From Congeria kusceri (lineage: Eukaryota > Mollusca > Bivalvia > Myida > Dreissenidae): a stretch of DNA of 64,000 nucleotides. The stretch lies in contig CM051038.1 in the NCBI GenBank assembly GCA_027627225.1, forward strand, positions 44,636,343-44,700,342, given 5' to 3'. The notes under the pieces were generated by a model, which was given only the letters and a program-made list of their open reading frames with translations, was not told where the DNA came from and ran no database searches. A program made the translations under genes and the position numbers. Shown here in pieces: positions 34,536 to 47,773 of this stretch (within the stretch, counting starts at the first letter, position 1; each line of letters opens with the position of its first letter).

Positions 34536-35010
34536 TACAAAAGCCCCTTGCCCAAAAGCCCCTTGGTCTAAAAATGCACACATGGACATAAGCCCCTCGG
34601 TATATTTGATAGAGTGGACATAAGCCCCCCTGGTAGATTTAACAGAGTGGACAAAAGCCCCTTGATGATTATGAATTAGTGGACAAAAGTCCCTTTCTGA
34701 TATTGTATAGTCTGTAGCATTTCAATAGGAAATTCAGTTCCATCAAATTGAACCAAATATTAATTGCAATTAACTGTTGACAAACAGACGAAAAACCTTG
34801 CAAAATGTAATAATTAACATTAAATTCATCATGGGACTTTAATCCACTCTGTCATATTTACCAAGGGGCTTTTGTCCACCCTGTTAACTCTACCAAGGGG
34901 CTCATGTCCACTCTGTCAAATATACCAAGGGGCTTATGTCCATGTGTGCATTTTTAGACCAAGGGGCTTTTGGGCAAGGGGCTTTTGGGCAAGGGGCTTT
35001 TGTCCGGATA
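34536..35010. mobile_element. Foldback element, ~140-bp arms
   Basis: 'acaaaagccccttgcccaaa' arms at 34536-34690 and 34850-35010 are inverted copies, each with internal 45-bp repeats of 'gtggacataagcccc'. A 'tatccggacaaaagccc' right end is visible; the left end is shorter by one unit. No gene is carried. Confidence 0.8.
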
Positions 35011-35149
35011 CCCTAAAAATCGCATTACGCCAATGCGTAACAAGGGAGGTCACTTGGAGTAGTTTATAAAATCAATATTGTTGTATATTGCTCTCCCCTG
35101 CTACAAACTTTGTGGGTACGTTTGAAATTTAGTTGATTGCAGACTAGTT

Positions 35150-35210
35150 TGACGTCATAACATCCGGGATCGTGTGTTGTCTGCAATAGGAACGTTGACG
35201 AGTGACGTCA
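35150..35210 (+). promoter_or_regulatory. Promoter candidate with two CRE palindromes
   Basis: Two perfect TGACGTCA sites (35150-35157 and 35203-35210) lie 13-73 bp before the ATG at 35223, in a locally GC-richer stretch. TGACGTCA is the CREB/ATF site, common in TATA-less housekeeping promoters. Confidence 0.5.
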
Positions 35211-35222
35211 CGCGCACCTGCT

Positions 35223-35594
35223 ATGTTTAGACTCCGCCCACTGGTTGCAAAAGGTGGTGGGCATAACATAGGCATATATACTATAGATAATGTTAAAAAA
35301 CATGCGAATGCGAATTTAATTGGTTTCCAGCATCATGAGCAAGAAAACATTCTATGGACAGGCACAGGCATGGATGGACATGCAAAATGTACGTATATTA
35401 TTATTATTATAGATTATTTAAAACAATAATGCTATTGGCTTAAATATGCCTAATTACCATAATTTCGTGGCCATTTAAAACTAATAGAATTTTCGCTCGT
35501 GCATCCGAAAACATTGCCCGAATTACTATAACTGTTAAGTGAATTCTATATTTTTTGCAGTATCTGAAAAGGAAATCCTATTAAATGTCAACCA
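35223..35594 (+). CDS. Unrecognised gene, first two exons
   Basis: Exon 1 (35223-35388, 166 nt) starts MFRLRPLVAKGGGHNIGIYT and ends at a GTACGT donor in phase 1. Exon 2 (35561-35594, 34 nt) follows a TTTTTTGCAG acceptor and ends at a consensus GTAAGT. Splicing preserves the frame (HAK then LSEKEILLNVN). The Arg-rich, acid-free start could be a mitochondrial targeting peptide, but this is a weak guess. I do not recognise the protein. The intron after exon 2 runs straight into the 82-bp satellite, so the remaining exons would lie beyond 42170. Two CRE sites upstream support a real promoter. Confidence 0.45.
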
Positions 35595-35806
35595 GTAAGT
35601 GACTTGGTCATTTAAATCACCAATGTATGACAAAATTCACAAATAATTTACTACCCTATAACTATTTTGCAATTAAAGTCATTAAATTTCGTTCTAAAAA
35701 TCGTATATTTATAACAGTTTTCCAACGATAATTGCAAATGTATGATTATCTCCCTTGTGTTTATTTCTCACTTGAATTTTGGTATTTTCGGTAATTTTTT
35801 TATAAA

Positions 35807-38800
35807 CAATGCCCCTTCCCTTAATTTGACTTACACTTTCATACTGTTAACTTTAAGTTAGCACTCCTACCCACGAATCGCTGTGAAACAATGCCCCTTC
35901 CCTTAATTTGACTTACACTTTCATACTGTTAACTTTAAGTTAGCACTCCTACCCACGAATCGCTGTGAAACAATGCCCCTTCCCTTAATTTGACTTACAC
36001 TTTCATACTGTTAACTTTAAGTTAGCACTCCTACCCACGAATCGCTGTGAAACAATGCCCCTTCCCTTAATTTGACTTACGCTTTCATACTGTTAACTTT
36101 AAGTTAGCATTCCTACCCACGAATCGCTGTGAAACAATGCCCCTTCCCTTAATTTGACTTACGCTTTCATACTGTTAACTTTAAGTTAGCACTCCTACCC
36201 ACGAATCGCTGTGAAACAATGCCCCTTCCCTTAATTTGACTTACGCTTTCATACTGTTAACTTTAAGTTAGCACTCCTACCCACGAATCGCTGTGAAACA
36301 ATGCCCCTTCCCTTAATTTGACTTACGCTTTCATACTGTTAACTTTAAGTTAGCACTCCTACCCACGAATCGCTGTGAAACAATGCCCCTTCCCTTAATT
36401 TGACGTACGCTTTCATACTGTTAACTTTAAGTTAGCACTCCTACCCACGAATCGCTGTGAAACAATGCCCCTTCCCTTAATTTGACTTACACTTTCATAC
36501 TGTTAACTTTAAGTTAGCACTCCTACCCACGAATCGCTGTGAAACAATGCCCCTTCCCTTAATTTGACGTACGCTTTCATACTGTTAACTTTAAGTTAGC
36601 ACTCCTACCCACGAATCGCTGTGAAACAATGCCCCTTCCCTTAATTTGACTTACGCTTTCATACTGTTAACTTTAAGTTAGCACTCCTACCCACGAATCG
36701 CTGTGAAACAATGCCCCTTCCCTTAATTTGACTTACGCTTTCATACTGTTAACATTAAGTTAGCACTCCTACCCACGAATCGCTGTGAAACAATGCCCCT
36801 TCCCTTAATTTGACTTACGCTTTCATACTGTTAACTTTAAGTTAGCACTCCTACCCACGAATCGCTGTGAAACAATGCCCCTTCCCTTAATTTGACTTAC
36901 GCTTTCATACTGTTAACTTTAAGTTAGCACTCCTACCCACGAATCGCTGTGAAACAATGCCCCTTCCCTTAATTTGACTTACGCTTTCATACTGTTAACT
37001 TTAAGTTAGCACTCCTACCCACGAATCGCTGTGAAACAATGCCCCTTCCCTTAATTTGACTTACACATTCATACTGTTAACTTTAAGTTAGCACTCCTAC
37101 CCACGAATCGCTGTGAAACAATGCCCCTTCCCTTAATTTGACTTACACTTTCATACTGTTAACTTTAAGTTAGCACTCCTACCCACGAATCGCTGTGAAA
37201 CAATGCCCCTTCCCTTAATTTGACTTACACTTTCATACTGTTAACTTTAAGTTAGCACTCCTACCCATGAATCGCTGTGAAACAATGCCCCTTCCCTTAA
37301 TTTGACTTACACTTTCATACTGTTAACTTTAAGTTAGCACTCCTACCCACGAATCGCTGTGAAACAATGCCCCTTCCCTTAATTTGACTTACACTTTCAT
37401 ACTGTTAACTTTAAGTTAGCACTCCTACCCACGAATCGCTGTGAAACAATGCCCCTTCCCTTAATTTGACTTACACTTTCATACTGTTAACTTTAAGTTA
37501 GCACTCCTACCCACGAATCGCTGTGAAACAATGCCCCTTCCCTTAATTTGACTTACGCTTTCATACTGTTAACTTTAAGTTAGCACTCCTACCCACGAAT
37601 CGCTGTGAAACAATGCCCCTTCCCTTAATTTGACTTACGCTTTCATACTGTTAACTTTAAGTTAGCACTCCTACCCACGAATCGCTGTGAAACAATGCCC
37701 CTTCCCTTAATTTGACTTACGCTTTCATACTGTTAACTTTAAGTTAGCACTCCTACCCACGAATCGCTGTGAAACAATGCCCCTTCCCTTAATTTGACTT
37801 ACGCTTTCATACTGTTAACTTTAAGTTAGCACTCCTACCCACGAATCGCTGTGAAACAATGCCCCTTCCCTTAATTTGACTTACGCTTTCATACTGTTAA
37901 CTTTAAGTTAGCACTCCTACCCACGAATCGCTGTGAAACAATGCCCCTTCCCTTAATTTGACTTACGCTTTCATACTGTTAACTTTAAGTTAGCACTCCT
38001 ACCCACGAATCGCTGTGAAACAATGCCCCTTCCCTTAATTTGACTTACGCTTTCATACTGTTAACTTTAAGTTAGCACTCCTACCCACGAATCGCTGTGA
38101 AACAATGCCCCTTCCCTTAATTTGACTTACGCTTTCATACTGTTAACTTTAAGTTAGCACTCCTACCCACGAATCGCTGTGAAACAATGCCCCTTCCCTT
38201 AATTTGACTTACGCTTTCATACTGTTAACTTTAAGTTAGCACTCCTACCCACGAATCGCTGTGAAACAATGCCCCTTCCCTTAATTTGACTTACGCTTTC
38301 ATACTGTTAACTTTAAGTTAGCACTCCTACCCACGAATCGCTGTGAAACAATGCCCCTTCCCTTAATTTGACTTACGCTTTCATACTGTTAACTTTAAGT
38401 TAGCACTCCTACCCACGAATCGCTGTGAAACAATGCCCCTTCCCTTAATTTGACTTACGCTTTCATTCTGTTAACTTTAAGTTAGCACTCCTACCCACGA
38501 ATCGCTGTGAAACAATGCCCCTTCCCTTAATTTGACTTACGCTTTCATACTGTTAACTTTAAGTTAGCACTCCTACCCACGAATCGCTGTGAAACAATGC
38601 CCCTTCCCTTAATTTGACTTACGCTTTCATACTGTTAACTTTAAGTTAGCACTCCTACCCACGAATCGCTGTGAAACAATGCCCCTTCCCTTAATTTGAC
38701 TTACGCTTTCATACTGTTAACTTTAAGTTAGCACTCCTACCCACGAATCGCTGTGAAACAATGCCCCTTCCCTTAATTTGACTTACGCTTTCATACTGTT

Positions 38801-41800
38801 AACTTTAAGTTAGCACTCCTACCCACGAATCGCTGTGAAACAATGCCCCTTCCCTTAATTTGACTTACGCTTTCATACTGTTAACTTTAAGTTAGCACTC
38901 CTACCCACGAATCGCTGTGAAACAATGCCCCTTCCCTTAATTTGACTTACGCTTTCATTCTGTTAACTTTAAGTTAGCACTCCTACCCACGAATCGCTGT
39001 GAAACAATGCCCCTTCCCTTAATTTGACTTACGCTTTCATACTGTTAACTTTAAGTTAGCACTCCTACCCACGAATCGCTGTGAAACAATGCCCCTTCCC
39101 TTAATTTGACTTACGCTTTCATACTGTTAACTTTAAGTTAGCACTCCTACCCACGAATCGCTGTGAAACAATGCCCCTTCCCTTAATTTGACTTACGCTT
39201 TCATACTGTTAACTTTAAGTTAGCACTCCTACCCACGAATCGCTGTGAAACAATGCCCCTTCACTTAATTTGACTTACGCTTTCATACTGTTAACTTTAA
39301 GTTAGCACTCCTACCCACGAATCGCTGTGAAACAATGCCCCTTCCCTTAATTTGACTTACGCTTTCATACTGTTAACTTTAAGTTAGCACTCCTACCCAC
39401 GAATCGCTGTGAAACAATGCCCCTTCCCTTAATTTGACTTACGCTTTCATACTGTTAACTTTAAGTTAGCACTCCTACCCACGAATCGCTGTGAAACAAT
39501 GCCCCTTCCCTTAATTTGACTTACACTTTCATACTGTTAACTTTAAGTTAGCATTCCTACCCACGAATCGCTGTGAAACAATGCCCCTTCCCTTAATTTG
39601 ACTTACACTTTCATACTGTTAACTTTAAGTTAGCATTCCTACCCACGAATCGCTGTGAAACAATGCCCCTTCCCTTAATTTGACTTACACTTTCATACTG
39701 TTAACTTTAAGTTAGCACTCCTACCCACGAATCGCTGTGAAACAATGCCCCTTCCCTTAATTTGACTTACGCTTTCATACTGTTAACTTTAAGTTAGCAC
39801 TCCTACCCACGAATCGCTGTGAAACAATGCCCCTTCCCTTAATTTGACTTACGCTTTCATACTGTTAACTTTAAGTTAGCACTCCTACCCACGAATCGCT
39901 GTGAAACAATGCCCCTTCCCTTAATTTGACTTACGCTTTCATACTGTTAACTTTAAGTTAGCACTCCTACCCACGAATCGCTGTGAAACAATGCCCCTTC
40001 CCTTAATTTGACTTACGCTTTCATACTGTTAACTTTAAGTTAGCACTCCTACCCACGAATCGCTGTGAAACAATGCCCCTTCCTTAATTTGACTTACGCT
40101 TTCATACTGTTAACTTTAAGTTAGCACTCCTACCCACGAATCGCTGTGAAACAATGCCCCTTCCCTTAATTTGACTTACACTTTCATACTGTTAACTTTA
40201 AGTTAGCATTCCTACCCACGAATCGCTGTGAAACAATGCCCCTTCCCTTAATTTGACTTACACTTTCATACTGTTAACTTTAAGTTAGCACTCCTACCCA
40301 CGAATCGCTGTGAAACAATGCCCCTTCCCTTAATTTGACTTACGCTTTCATACTGTTAACTTTAAGTTAGCACTCCTACCCACGAATCGCTGTGAAACAA
40401 TGCCCCTTCCCTTAATTTGACTTACGCTTTCATACTGTTAACTTTAAGTTAGCACTCCTACCCACGAATCGCTGTGAAACAATGCCCCTTCCCTTAATTT
40501 GACTTACGCTTTCATACTGTTAACTTTAAGTTAGCACTCCTACCCACGAATCGCTGTGAAACAATGCCCCTTCCCTTAATTTGACTTACGCTTTGATACT
40601 GTTAACTTTAAGTTAGCATTCCTACCCCTTAATTTGACTTACACTTTCATACTGTTAACTTTAAGTTAGCATTCCTACCCACGAATCTCTGTGAAACAAT
40701 GCCCCTTCCCTTAATTTGATTTACACTTTCATACTGTTAACTTTAAGTTAGCACTCCTACCCACGAATCGCTGTGAAACAATGCCCCTTCCCTTAATTTG
40801 ACTTACGCTTTCATACTGTTAACTTTAAGTTAGCACTCCTACCCACGAATCGCTGTGAAACAATGCCCCTTCCCTTAATTTGACTTACGCTTTCATACTG
40901 TTAACTTTAAGTTAGCATTCCTACCCACGAATCGCTGTGAAACAATGCCCCTTCCCTTAATTTGACTTACACTTTCATACTGTTAACTTTAAGTTAGCAC
41001 TCCTACCCACGAATCGCTGTGAAACAATGCCCCTTCCCTTAATTTGACTTACACTTTCATACTGTTAACTTTAAGTTAGCATTCCTACCCACGAATCGCT
41101 GTGAAACAATGCCCCTTCCCTTAATTTGACTTACACTTTCATACTGTTAACTTTAAGTTAGCATTCCTACCCACGAATCGCTGTGAAACAATGCCCCTTC
41201 CCTTAATTTGACTTACGCTTTCATACTGTTAACTTTAAGTTAGCATTCCTACCCACGAATCGCTGTGAAACAATGCCCCTTCCCTTAATTTGACTTACGC
41301 TTTCATACTGTTAACTTTAAGTTAGCACTCCTACCCACGAATCGCTGTGAAACAATGCCCCTTCCCTTAATTTGACTTACACTTTCATACTGTTAACTTT
41401 AAGTTAGTACTCCTACCCACGAATCGCTGTGAAACAATGCCCCTTCCCTTAATTTGACTTACACTTTCATACTGTTAACTTTAAGTTAGCACTCCTACCC
41501 ACGAATCGCTGTGAAACAATGCCCCTTCCCTTAATTTGACTTACACTTTCATACTGTTAACTTTAAGTTAGCACTCCTACCCACGAATCGCTGTGAAACA
41601 ATGCCCCTTCCCTTAATTTGACTTACACTTTCATACTGTTAACTTTAAGTTAGCACTCCTACCCACGAATCGCTGTGAAACAATGCCCCTTCCCTTAATT
41701 TGACTTACACTTTCATACTGTTAACTTTAAGTTAGCATTCCTACCCACGAATCGCTGTGAAACAATGCCCCTTCCCTTAATTTGACTTACGCTTTCATAC

Positions 41801-42169
41801 TGTTAACTTTAAGTTAGCACTCCTACCCACGAATTGCTGTGAAACAATGCCCCTTCCCTTAATTTGACTTACACTTTCATACTGTTAACTTTAAGTTAGC
41901 ACTCCTACCCACGAATCGCTGTGAAACAATGCCCCTTCCCTTAATTTGACTTACACTTTCATACTGTTAACTTTAAGTTAGCACTCCTACCCACGAATCG
42001 CTGTGAAACAATGCCCCTTCCCTTAATTTGACTTACACTTTCATACTGTTAACTTTAAGTTAGCATTCCTACCCACGAATCGCTGTGAAACAATGCCCCT
42101 TCCCTTAATTTGACTTACGCTTTCATACTGTTAACTTTAAGTTAGCACTCCTACCCACGAATCGCTGTG
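35807..42169. repeat. 82-bp satellite, about 77 copies
   Basis: A nearly perfect head-to-tail array. The unit runs from 'caatgccccttcccttaatt' to 'cccacgaatcgctgtgaaa'. Variation is concentrated at a few sites: A/G in 'ttacRctttc' and C/T in 'gcaYtcct'. One unit near 40620 lost about half its length, and one near 40083 lost a base. Each unit contains the palindrome TAACTTTAAGTTA. Stops occur in every frame, so it is non-coding. Confidence 0.98.
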
Positions 42170-42915
42170 TGCAATTTTATCATTTATTTAATATTTATGA
42201 ACAATATCTAACACAATATAACTATTTATAGATTAATGAAGCCTTAATTTAAACCTGCACAAAGAAAATTGAACAAGTGTGTAGATTATGTCATGCCCAT
42301 ATTGTTACCTTTTAAAAAATGTGATAAGGACTGTGTATTTTTAAAGATAAAATTTTCAAAAACACTAGTTTGCACCAAGTTTTCCATTCTGTTGTCAGCA
42401 CATGCTCTAGAACAAACAATGTGAAAGTAAATTGCTGCTGTAAACACTCTTTCCCAACCAAAGAAGGCCAGCCAATTAGAACCCACGAAATTATGAGAAG
42501 CTTCCAGACGATACAGACTAGCAGGGTCAGGTACAAAACATAACATATACATGAAATAGCAACACAAATCGGTATTTTAATTACTTTGTTTGCAAAGAGC
42601 ACATTGCAAATTTTGTTTTATCCAACTCAGTGGTGAGATAACAGAATGTATTATCGCGCATGCGCCAAAATCGTGAATAAGACTCACAAAATTAGGGCGA
42701 CACGGCATAACAATCAGTGGCGTAGCCAGAGGCAAATTATCAAGCCGAGGCAGTCTAGTCCCCCCCCCTTCCCAGGAATTTGTTTTTACATAGAACGTCT
42801 CTGGAGCGTTTTGGAGGCCATTTAAACCATGTTTTGACTCAAAATAACCAGAATCATTGACGTTATAAATAGTTTAGTGACAATAAAGTTATAATTTTAC
42901 TATACATGTACGATG
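42170..42915. other. Non-coding DNA with a solitary hAT-like end
   Basis: 'cagtggcgtagccag' at about 42715 resembles the hAT end at 26990, but no matching partner was found. The rest has no recognised content. Confidence 0.4.
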
Positions 42916-42917
42916 CC

Positions 42918-44059
42918 GTCCGGTAATCTTGCGCAGTTAAGCACCATTTGTGTGATAAACATCAGATTGAAAAAGCATAGCAATTAAACTTTTACTAAAC
43001 ATAAACGACTATCTATCGGGCGTTTAGAAACAGAAATATATCTTAAATATTCAATAAAAAGCTATCCGAATCCAAATCAAAACAAACATAACTCGCACCG
43101 TTTTTAAACAATTCCAGTGTCCGGTAATCTTGCGCAATTTGTAAAATGATATCATGAAATGCAAAAGGTAAAAGGTTTGGTGTTCGATTGATATGATAAA
43201 AACAATCTGTTCTGAATAAATCAGGGGTGGTGAAATCAATTGTCCGTGTTGTCTGGGTTGTCCCAGAGCTTAAATGGACAAGTGAAAAATTTACAGAACT
43301 TACTATAAAATTGCTTAACAGACAAGCTGCAAACAGCATTTAAAAAAACAGACAAGTAAGGCAATATGAGGTTTCGCCACCCCTGTAAATGATTAGATAA
43401 ATCAAAGTGTTCAAGTTTTTGTATCATCATTGCAGGCCTCTTTCATCATCGAGTAACTATACATGGGTTTCTTTGACGATGATGATTTTGATATGATTTA
43501 ACTATAACACCAAAAAAAAGCACATTAAAACAAGTTATTTGATTCACACACAATCCATAAAGATTATTTTACGAATTAAAGTGTATTTGTCTTTTCATAG
43601 CTGGTTTCCGTAATTAAAAAACAAGGGACCTTTGCGCATGGCGGGAGCTTAAAATTGACAGATTGGCGGGAAAAAAGATTCAGTCTTGTCTGTATACAAT
43701 CTCTGTTGTAGAGCCCAGAAAAAGATAAATACCAAACTTTGATCAGGAAATAATAGAATTATGCATGAAATTAAACATTCCTTTCAAATCATATGAGGAG
43801 TGAAGAAATCGAGGAATTTTATCCAGCAAATCGGATTTTGCCTAAGTAGGTAGGTGTTAACAACTCATGTATACTTAATTAGAATCATTCAAACGGTAAA
43901 TATAAATACAAAAACAAAGTTTATTTACATTTAATACAGTTGTTTTGGCTCCTTTAACATGTAAAATTTTGGTAAACGTCAGTAAATAAAACGCGCTGTC
44001 TTCCATTATTGCCTAACTGCGTAGTGCGCAAGATTACCGGACGCGCAAGATTACCGGAC
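42918..44059. mobile_element. Possible inverted-repeat element (GTCCGGTAATCTTGCGCA)
   Basis: The 18-bp word GTCCGGTAATCTTGCGCA occurs at 42918-42935 and 43119-43136. It recurs inverted at 44025-44042 and again, one base short, immediately after, to 44059. That is two forward copies on the left and two reverse copies on the right. I could not define a target duplication. Confidence 0.5.
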
Positions 44060-44094
44060 ACGATTGTATGTACATTCTTTGCTTAGCATAACAA

Positions 44095-44157
44095 GTTAGG
44101 CCCTGTGCCAATATTGAGCTACTTTTTCTATGGGCAATATTGGCACGAGGGCCTAAC
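44095..44157. repeat. Hairpin with 22-bp stem
   Basis: GTTAGGCCCTGTGCCAATATTG (44095-44116) pairs with 44135-44157, with one extra base in the right arm and an 18-nt loop. Confidence 0.75.
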
Positions 44158-46491
44158 CGGGGATAGACCAATTCTGTGGTGGAAATTTCTCCATATATGT
44201 CTATAGAGTAGCGACAGGATTTTGGTCGCTATTTTCATGCACTGAAATGGCATGGTTAGCATGAATATTTCTTAATAAAATTTACATACCTACAAAGAGA
44301 ATTTATTCCTTAATAATGTTTCATAAATAATTGTACGATAGCACTTCCATTTTGGATGCAACACCAATTTAAACCTACACACTATTGCATTTTAAACACA
44401 TCTCGCTGTCCTCCACTGTGTAAACTTAAATCGATCTTCTGCTACACTGAAACGATTGGGTCATTTCCATTGGTCATTCAATTCTATCATTCATCATCTG
44501 ATGGTTGAAGCATATTTGAAGGGTTAAACAAGGCAAGGTAAACATGGTGGTCTGTACATTAATGTAGATTTATACAAAAGTTCAAATCGGAATTGAACGC
44601 ATGTCCTAGGCAAATTACGGCACATGTTAAGCAGTTTAGGTGTTGTTTAAGTAAAATACGTTGATATATAACTTTATTGTCGCAAATAATGGAACTTTAT
44701 GAAAATTTAACTTTGAGGTTTCCACGACATAAATGATCTTCCAGCGATGAGACATTCCAGCGAATTTAGCCCTTTAGTATATAAAAAGTAACACTAAATT
44801 CACTGCACGTCTCATGAATTGGACTTATTCTTTGCTGAAATCTACAATTTAACAGCAATCGAGAAGTATAAGGATTGAGAAATCAGATGCTCCAAGTAAA
44901 GTGACACATGGTTATATTCATTTGTATTCGCTATATCATATATTCTTTTGAATATGTGGCAATTGACATTATTCTGACATTGTATGATTTTCAAAGTTTT
45001 TTTTTTTTTAATCTGCTAATTTTAGCGTGCCTCAGCGTGGCTACGATGCTGATAATAACCATGTAATACAATTTTCTCATTGTTGTAACTTGTATTTCCT
45101 TGTTTATAAAATTATGAGCGCATAAAGTCACGGAAGACGTAAAACTGCAGTGTTTTTTTAGGGCCAATTTGGGGCCGAAATTCGGCCCCATTCCTCTGCT
45201 TAAAAAGTCCTTTTTCCCCCCCTATAATTAACTTAAAATTCCCTCAGAATGTAGGCTTTATTTTCAAAAAAGAAAGACAAAAATTAGCTAAGATAGAGGA
45301 GTTTTCGTAAACAATTTCAGCATTTTTCATCAAAGCAAGATAATCTAAGTTATCATTAGTAGCAAAACAATTTATTAATATTCTATTACAAAGGAGAACA
45401 TAAACATTTAATAATGCTTTTCTCCCCTTTTGCCGTGAAATTCCCCATCTGAAGGGCCCCGCCACCTTTCCCCAAAGGGTGAAACAAACACTGAACTGAA
45501 AACATACAAAGAACAAAGGCACCTGCAGGGGTTGAACCCAGGTCCCTGCACAAGAGGCTGATATTCTAACCACGTCTCTTAAGGCTCAGTCACACTGTGG
45601 AGAATGTGAGCTTCCAATTTTTGTACGAGTTCTGGCGAGTTATAACTCGCCGTAAATCTCATTTATTTAATTTTTGCAAATTAATATTGCATTTTTACAA
45701 AATAAATTTGTAATTTAATTGAGTAATATTTTTAATGAAAACATGATTACAAACTTGTTATTAAATTTCATAAAAAATGTTACAACAATTTTACTTTAGA
45801 GGCTTTTTTTAATTGTAAACATTATACTATGGGATTTTTGGATTAAGTGTATTTTTGTGCACAGTTTTGTAAGAAGTGAATGTAGAAGCCACTGTAATAA
45901 TTTTGTATGGTAGTATTCTACTAATTGTTGACATAATTAACAGTTTATTATCAAAGTGTCATTGACTCATTGATTAGTCACCTACTGAGTCATAGAATTG
46001 ACCAGTCATCTGTTGTGCTGCCCAGTGGTCAGTCAGCAGCATGTGGTCATTTGGTGTGGTCAGTGGACAGTGGTCATTTGCTGCAGTTATTGGTATTTGC
46101 AGCCTATAGTAATGGAAATCAATATGAAACACTAAATGAACGACAAGTTAATATTATGGTTCAGATCCATTTATGAATAGATCACAGAAAATAAATGAAA
46201 AGAACTGTATTTGTGAATTAGTCACACACTTATCTGCCGGGTTTTCAGTTATGGTGGAGATAATTATTTAAAATAAAATAAAAAATACATGTCACGGCAC
46301 TGGTAACTGCTGATGTTCAGTGCAGATTGAATGCAGAAGTTAGTCCTTACAGAAATCCTTTTAACATTTTGCCCTGCATGTAATAGGAATGCAACGAATA
46401 CCCGAAAATACCTGCATTCTCGGTTCCATTCAAATTAACTCCAGTTTGGTTCCTCATTGGAAAGTTTGGGTCGGGTTGGGTATTAAAATAA
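44158..46491. other. Non-coding DNA with one tRNA-like fragment
   Basis: On the minus strand at about 45520-45600 'ggttcaacccctgcagg' resembles a B box, preceded by 'gtggttagaatatcag', so a decayed tRNA-derived SINE is likely. The 109-codon minus-strand frame overlapping it has no other support. Confidence 0.35.
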
Positions 46492-46493
46492 TA

Positions 46494-47404
46494 GTGTTGA
46501 CTCTCGATGGCTCGAAGTTGCAGGGACTGGCGAAGAAACTTCGAGCTATCGAATCTTCTAGCAATCGAAACTTCGAGCCAAACGAAATCAGAGTTTGTTT
46601 ACTATCTCAGACGGAAATTCGTCTGCTCCAGATTCAAACCTCCAAATGATGCGTATTCAGATAGCCTACACCCCGTACTATTAAATACATATGAATTAAC
46701 GAACACCAAGTATTTATTTACAGATTTTATTAACATTATTTTATAACAGAAGTTTAATCAAACATTGATTAAACAAATTCTAAATATTCATGTACAATTG
46801 CAATGAGACGTACGCCATAATGACTTCGTATTTTTCAGTGTAACTTTTTTCATTTAATTTTCGTTTCGTCCCATTCGGTGTTGCTGATCTAGATATCCAA
46901 CCGGGTTGTATACTGGGGCCTTCTCTAGATTACTCAGCAATTGCTGATGCAGAAGTTTCTGATGCAGAAGTTTCTGCCATTTTTACTGTATTCGTATTTT
47001 AGAAATTTTACTGCACAAAATGTGAAAATGCTGATTCTCCCAAAAACACTCGCTTTTATACAAAATAGCAATGTCATATTTTACTCAATTTATTGAGCAA
47101 TTGTATCGATGACAACTCTGCAACAGCTGTGAAATAATTTTACAGTAATCTAGTGTGTCTAGTCGCTTAGCGACTTGATGCGACCCGAAGCGTGTTTGAG
47201 ACAAACAAACAAATCAAGGTTTGAAAACCATGACTGGGACCGTGACAAACACTTCAATTCATCAGAAAATTCGACCCTCAGGAATTCGAGCCAAACGACA
47301 TAAATTTATATGAATATATAGCAATGAAAAATCGGTCCCACGAAGAAAGTTCAAGCCAACGAGAAATTCGAGACAAGCGAGTTCGAGCCATCAGGAGGTG
47401 ACTG
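46494..47404. mobile_element. pogo/Tc1-like non-autonomous element
   Basis: The left end (gtgttgactctcgatggctc) and right end (reverse 'agtcacctcctgatggctcg') are imperfect inverted repeats flanked by TA. The 'tggctcgaa' theme is repeated through both subterminal regions. TA duplication and this kind of end suggest pogo/Tigger. There is no transposase. Confidence 0.6.
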
Positions 47405-47773
47405 TATATACTTTTATATTATATATACATGTAATAATAAAAAAACAGTCTTAAACAAAGAAAAAGTTTCAAACCGTCTAGTTGAGGAAATAAGCCTGAG
47501 TATGGCAGAGTGCATTGGCTCGTGACGAAACTGAAAATAAACTCAGAGTACCGTTATTTATATGATGAAACCTGAGTAAATGTAAAATTTATTGTTAATA
47601 CATTTATTATATGTATACATTTAATATATTTATTGTTAAGTGATAAAAATTGTCAGCAAACGAAACTGTGATGGGTGGGAGGGCAGTTATTTACCCTTTC
47701 TTTTTCCTACGTCATATCCTTTCCCTGTCAAATACACCAAATTTACTACCCGATGCATCCCTAGTATTTAACC

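Noticed and set aside
35807..42169. A CRISPR array
   Set aside because: The repeats are contiguous 82-bp units without unique spacers, in a eukaryotic context.
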